A stretch of DNA of 9,527 nt, taken from NCBI GenBank assembly GCA_020025095.1, contig JAHHSS010000063.1, positions 1 to 9,527 on the forward strand. Direction: 5' to 3'. A program made the translations under genes and the position numbers. Below, piece by piece: positions 6,614 through 9,527 of the stretch. Source of the stretch: Peptostreptococcus sp. Its GTDB lineage: Bacteria; Bacillota; Clostridia; Peptostreptococcales; Peptostreptococcaceae. The notes under the pieces were generated by a model. The model saw only the letters and a list, made by a program, of their open reading frames with translations, was not told the origin of the DNA and made no database searches. Position 1 is the stretch's first letter, and each line of letters opens with the position of its first letter.

Positions 6614-7201
6614 CTATTTACTTTCTTCGTTTAACAATTCATCAGTAATATCTGAATCATCTTTTTCATTACAATTCGATTTTTTTTGAAGTTCTAGAGT
6701 CTTTTTAGCCTCATCAAATGAATTTGTTAGTATCTCTTTTAATACATCCATCTTTTCTGGAGTCATGACACCGAATTCAACTTCATCATCGCTATTTTCA
6801 TCAGCTATTCTTACCGTACAATTTGTAAGGATAGCTGCAGAAAGTCCAAGAGCACTAGGTATAGGAAGTGTTGCAACACCTAAAATTCCAAGACTTAATG
6901 GAATATTTAGTATTGTTCTTTCTTCACTATCGACAATAAATCTAACTCTTTTAGCAGTGTTTAATAGTTCTATTGTCTGTTTCCTTAGTTTATCTGTTTC
7001 CTCTGAAAGCTTAGCTCCTATATTATCTAATCCTTCTTTCTTTATATTGGATATGCTAAATTTTTTATCTCCATCCAAAAGAATAATTGCATCTAGCACA
7101 TCTCCATTGCTACTTATAAGAGCCTCTTTCGCTTCCTTATACGATACATGTGGAAGTCTTTCCATCACATCGTCTACCATTTCAATAGTTATCTGTGCCA
7201 T
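6614..7201 (-). CDS. Protein with UBA-like N-terminus and DUF4342 domain, function unknown
   Basis: 195 residues from ATG 7201. Residues 6-43 (IEMVDDVMERLPHVSYKEAK, then LISSNGDVLDAIILLD) have the three-helix UBA/EF-Ts-N-like pattern, including the 'A..AL..SNGDV..AI..L' signature. Residues 44-80 look helical and charged. Residues 83-132 fit DUF4342: a K/R-rich VRFIVDSEERTILNIPL strand followed by a hydrophobic glycine-rich stretch (97-127) ending NCTVRI. That stretch could be a membrane-associated hairpin or a buried core. The tail (133-195) is acidic and hydrophilic. ATG 7201 is preferred over an in-frame TTG at 7219 because GGGAGGT at 7209-7215 overlaps the TTG region and stands seven bases from the ATG. 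The gene lies 21 bases after recO and 68 before glyQ, so it is probably cotranscribed with both. No catalytic residues are apparent. The neighbours do not reveal a role, although the UBA-like fold suggests a protein-binding module. Confidence 0.85.
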   Translation of the reverse strand: MAQITIEMVDDVMERLPHVSYKEAKEALISSNGDVLDAIILLDGDKKFSISNIKKEGLDNIGAKLSEETDKLRKQTIELLNTAKRVRFIVDSEERTILNIPLSLGILGVATLPIPSALGLSAAILTNCTVRIADENSDDEVEFGVMTPEKMDVLKEILTNSFDEAKKTLELQKKSNCNEKDDSDITDELLNEESK

Positions 7202-7222
7202 AATATTTACCTCCCTCAAACT

Positions 7223-7972
7223 TTAAACTTTTATGTTATCTAACATCTCTAAAGATTTGAAATCTACTTTTTCAAAGTAATTGATAATGTATTTTTTCAA
7301 AATATAAAAAAGTTCATTAACTAAAATCTTTGAAACTCTAGCCTTGGTACATACTATTATATCATTATTTTGCAAGTATTGCATAAGCGATATAGTTGTT
7401 TGATCCATTTTTATATAAAATTTTTCATTTTTAGCACACTTATTGCATATTATGCCACCTTCTTCAATAGAAAATACAGCATATTGATAATCCGTACATG
7501 AACAAGAAACACATCTACTTACTTGTGGACTATATCCCATGCATACTATAAATTTTATAAGAAATATATCCAATAAATAAAGCTTTTCTTCATACCCTTC
7601 AGAATACAAAAATAAAGTCTGAACAAGTAATTCAAAGAGTTTGTTGTTTGTCTGCCCTTCCTCTAAATTCATCTCTACTAATTTTGTTATAAATGATGCA
7701 TATGAAAAACTTTCAAAATCCATTGATATATTATAAAAACTTTTTATACTGTCACTTTGATATATAGTATAAAGACTTTTTTGCATACTCATCACATAGT
7801 TATTATATGAAAATATCTGTGAACTTGGGAGATGTCTACTCTTAGATTTCCTTGCACCTCTTGCAATTGCAGAGACCTTGCCATACCTTCTAGTAAAAAT
7901 AGTTAATATCAAATCATTTTCATTATATTTAATACTTTTAAGAACTATTCCTTGCGTACTCAATGCCGCCAT
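7223..7972 (-). CDS. recO: DNA repair protein RecO
   Basis: RecO works with RecR and RecF to load RecA on SSB-coated single-stranded DNA and to anneal strands during recombinational repair. The 249-residue length is normal. The N-terminal OB-fold (about 1-80) shows the family pattern STQGIVLKSIKYNENDLIL, FTRRYGKVSAIARGARKSKS and LPSSQIFSY. A helical domain follows, with a four-cysteine zinc motif: CVSC at 154-157 and CNKC at 176-179, plus an extra Cys159. Start ATG 7972 has a GGGTGAT Shine-Dalgarno sequence just upstream. It is the first gene after the mgtE terminator and is preceded by a possible promoter. The order recO then glyQS is conserved in Firmicutes. Confidence 0.96.
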   Translation of the reverse strand: MAALSTQGIVLKSIKYNENDLILTIFTRRYGKVSAIARGARKSKSRHLPSSQIFSYNNYVMSMQKSLYTIYQSDSIKSFYNISMDFESFSYASFITKLVEMNLEEGQTNNKLFELLVQTLFLYSEGYEEKLYLLDIFLIKFIVCMGYSPQVSRCVSCSCTDYQYAVFSIEEGGIICNKCAKNEKFYIKMDQTTISLMQYLQNNDIIVCTKARVSKILVNELFYILKKYIINYFEKVDFKSLEMLDNIKV

Positions 7973-8027
7973 TTAATCACCCAACCATTATCTATATTTA
8001 CATTTTAAAAATTTATATCATATATAT

Positions 8028-8055
8028 ATTATACACATAAAATACAATATGTATA
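8028..8055 (-). promoter_or_regulatory. Possible promoter for recO-DUF4342-glyQS
   Basis: A consensus -10 element TATAAT (8028-8033) is preceded, after 16 bases, by TATACA (8050-8055), which matches four of six -35 positions. It would give a leader of about 50 bases before recO. The gap is so AT-rich that TATAAT can occur by chance. Some promoter must exist here, because the mgtE terminator lies immediately upstream. Confidence 0.45.
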
Positions 8056-8137
8056 CTAGATACTAAAATTTATCCATATTTTATAAAATAATTCTTTTTG
8101 GTATATGCTTTTAAAGATTAATCTATTTAAAATCATC

Positions 8138-8163
8138 AAAAACCCCCTTCAATATGAAGGGGG
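8138..8163 (-). terminator. Rho-independent terminator of mgtE
   Basis: CCCCCTTC (8143-8150) and GAAGGGGG (8156-8163) form a perfect 8-bp GC-rich stem around a 5-base loop. In the minus-strand direction UUUUU (8138-8142) follows directly. The stem begins five bases after the mgtE stop codon at 8169-8171. Confidence 0.93.
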
Positions 8164-8168
8164 GACTT

Positions 8169-9527
8169 TTATAATAATACGGATATAAGTGTTAAATACA
8201 CTAATATTCCAATTATGTCCATTATTACGGCAACTATAAGTGATGATATAACCGATGGATCTAAATCCAATTTTTCAAGAATAATTGGTAATAAGGTGCC
8301 AAGAGTTGCTCCAAGAACCATGTTTATTAAAGTTGAAATAGAAACAACAAGAGTTATAGATGGGTTTTTCAAGAATATCGTAAGAATAATACTTACAATG
8401 GCGACTATTACTATACCATTTATTATACTACTTATTATTTCCTTGTATACTGTTATTGAGTCAACTTCTTTGTCTTTATTTGTAAGATTTATTATTGTTA
8501 CAGCTGATGATTGAAACCCTACATTTCCACCCATCGCTATTACGAGAGGTGTGAAGAATAAAAGTTCCATCTCCTTACTTCCAATTAAAAATTTCAATTT
8601 TGTAAATATAAGAACTGAAATAAAAGAAAGTACCACTGTAAGAACTAACCATGCAACTCTACCTCTAACGCATGATTTTACTTGCTCAAATAGTGTAGAC
8701 TTTTCGTTTTCTGCTACATCTCTTTCATGCTCACTACTTCCAGCAAACTTATACATATCTTCTGTTGCTTCTTCTTCCATAACATCCAATATATCGTCTA
8801 CTGTAATTATCCCCTTAAGAACACCCTCACTATCTACAACTGGAACTGCAACCAAATTATACTTTGAAACAACCTTTACAGCCTCTTCTCTGTCCTCACT
8901 ATCTCTAACAGACTTTACATTTTCTATCATTATATCTTCTACAAGATCTGTTTCTTTAGAAACAAATAGATCTCTTAAGGATAATACTCCTACTAATTTT
9001 TCTTCGTTATCTACTACATAAATATAATAAATTGAATCAGCTTCTGTAGCTTCTTTTCTTATCGTATTTATAGCTTCCATAACATTTAGATTCTTATTTA
9101 CTGTTATGTATCCTTTTTTCATGGTTGAACCTGATGTATCATCCAAATATGCAAGCAATTCTCTTAATTCATCTTCATCTTCTTTACTAACCGCATCAAG
9201 AATTTTTTCTCTTTCATCTTCTTCTAAATCGCGAAGTATATCAGATAAATCACCAAGAGACATTTCATCAAATACACTTCTGATATGTTCTTTATCCATA
9301 CCCGAAATTATACTTATAAAAAATTCTGCTTCGCATTCTTCAAGAATTGCAGCTGCTGTATCCAATGGAAGAAGTTCAAATAGTTTTATCCTATCCGTTT
9401 CATCCAATTCTAAAAGAATATCATATATATCCATATTGTGATATTCATCCAGCATCTCTCTCAATTCTATAAGTTTGTTCGCATCCATCATCTCTTTAAC
9501 TTCATCGTACAACTCTCGCGACGAGTC
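8169..9527 (-). CDS. mgtE: Magnesium transporter MgtE (5' end outside window)
   Basis: Dimeric inner-membrane Mg2+ channel/transporter gated by its cytoplasmic domains. The frame is open to the window edge; the last bases add DSSREL before YDEVKEMM, so the true start lies at or just beyond 9527. A TTG at 9512 has no good Shine-Dalgarno site and is unlikely to be the start. Counting from that TTG codon, residues 1-125 are the helical MgtE N domain (acidic, with LFELLPLDTAAAILEE). Residues 130-255 hold two CBS domains (IYVVDNEEKLVGVLSLRDL, then VAVPVVDSEGVLKGIITVDD). The C-terminal part (about 285-447) holds about five membrane helices. The pore signature PLVIAMGGNVGFQSSAV is present. Asp432 in the last helix (VIMDIIG) corresponds to the Mg2+-binding Asp of the Thermus protein. 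The gene ends in its own terminator and seems transcriptionally separate from recO. Many mgtE genes have a Mg2+ riboswitch upstream; that region is not in the window. Confidence 0.95.
   Translation of the reverse strand, partial: DSSRELYDEVKEMMDANKLIELREMLDEYHNMDIYDILLELDETDRIKLFELLPLDTAAAILEECEAEFFISIISGMDKEHIRSVFDEMSLGDLSDILRDLEEDEREKILDAVSKEDEDELRELLAYLDDTSGSTMKKGYITVNKNLNVMEAINTIRKEATEADSIYYIYVVDNEEKLVGVLSLRDLFVSKETDLVEDIMIENVKSVRDSEDREEAVKVVSKYNLVAVPVVDSEGVLKGIITVDDILDVMEEEATEDMYKFAGSSEHERDVAENEKSTLFEQVKSCVRGRVAWLVLTVVLSFISVLIFTKLKFLIGSKEMELLFFTPLVIAMGGNVGFQSSAVTIINLTNKDKEVDSITVYKEIISSIINGIVIVAIVSIILTIFLKNPSITLVVSISTLINMVLGATLGTLLPIILEKLDLDPSVISSLIVAVIMDIIGILVYLTLISVLL

Noticed and set aside
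6765..7226. Plus-strand open frame of 153 codons opposite the DUF4342 gene
   Set aside because: Serine- and isoleucine-rich antisense shadow of a well-supported gene, with no recognisable domain and no ribosome binding site seen.
8012..8022. Minus-strand TATGATATAAA in the recO leader as a CcpN box
   Set aside because: It matches 10 of 11 consensus positions, but near matches are expected in such AT-rich DNA and there is no reason for CcpN to control recO. It also warns against over-reading the box at 3380-3390.
8551..9441. Plus-strand open frames opposite mgtE (8551-9021 and 9106-9441)
   Set aside because: Low-complexity Ser-rich translations produced by reading the complement of mgtE; no family resemblance.
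9510..9512. TTG as the start of mgtE
   Set aside because: The frame stays open upstream to the window edge and no good Shine-Dalgarno sequence precedes the TTG, so the gene is treated as 5' truncated.
1..9527. Mobile elements, CRISPR arrays, tRNA or rRNA genes, defence or secondary-metabolite systems
   Set aside because: No transposase, integrase, regular spaced repeats, tRNA-like cloverleaf or rRNA sequence was seen; the coding content is housekeeping.

Overview
The window is AT-rich, carries all of its genes on the minus strand, and reads like a low-GC Firmicute of the class Clostridia. Supporting signs are strong AGGAGG-type ribosome binding sites, AGA and TTA codon use, short intergenic gaps, and the gene order recO, glyQ, glyS, ccpN-like, PPDK-regulatory protein, which is the order known from Bacillus with clostridial variations. 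Clostridioides difficile or another member of the Peptostreptococcaceae is my best guess from protein character; this is inference.

The layout is given in transcription order, from high to low coordinates. (1) mgtE, a magnesium transporter whose 5' end lies beyond the window edge, closes with a clear rho-independent terminator (8138-8163). (2) A probable transcript starts in the 7973-8137 gap and carries recO (DNA repair), a 195-residue protein with a UBA-like N-terminus and a DUF4342 domain, and glyQ and glyS (the two subunits of bacterial glycyl-tRNA synthetase, overlapping by 8 bases). It ends at a 16-bp stem terminator (3524-3570). (3) A second transcript has a good sigma-A-type promoter (3406-3434) and carries a CcpN-like helix-turn-helix/CBS repressor, a PPDK/PEP-synthase regulatory kinase-phosphorylase, and then ppdK (pyruvate, phosphate dikinase). 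ppdK runs off the low end of the window with 576 of the usual roughly 875 codons present.

The third group is the most coherent functional unit. It combines a predicted transcriptional repressor of gluconeogenic carbon flow, the bifunctional enzyme that switches PPDK off and on by phosphorylating the Thr two residues before its catalytic His, and PPDK itself, with Thr453 and His455 visible. The non-coding parts of this module hold the most unusual signals: CcpN-box-like sequences and a dyad near the ccpN promoter, a non-ATG ccpN start embedded in its own Shine-Dalgarno sequence, and two hairpins between the regulator gene and ppdK.

Overall this is mainly a conserved housekeeping region. I found no mobile element, CRISPR array, tRNA, rRNA or defence system, and no wholly novel system. 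No gene-free stretch exceeds 300 bases. The longest (3345-3604) holds a terminator, a promoter and candidate operators.
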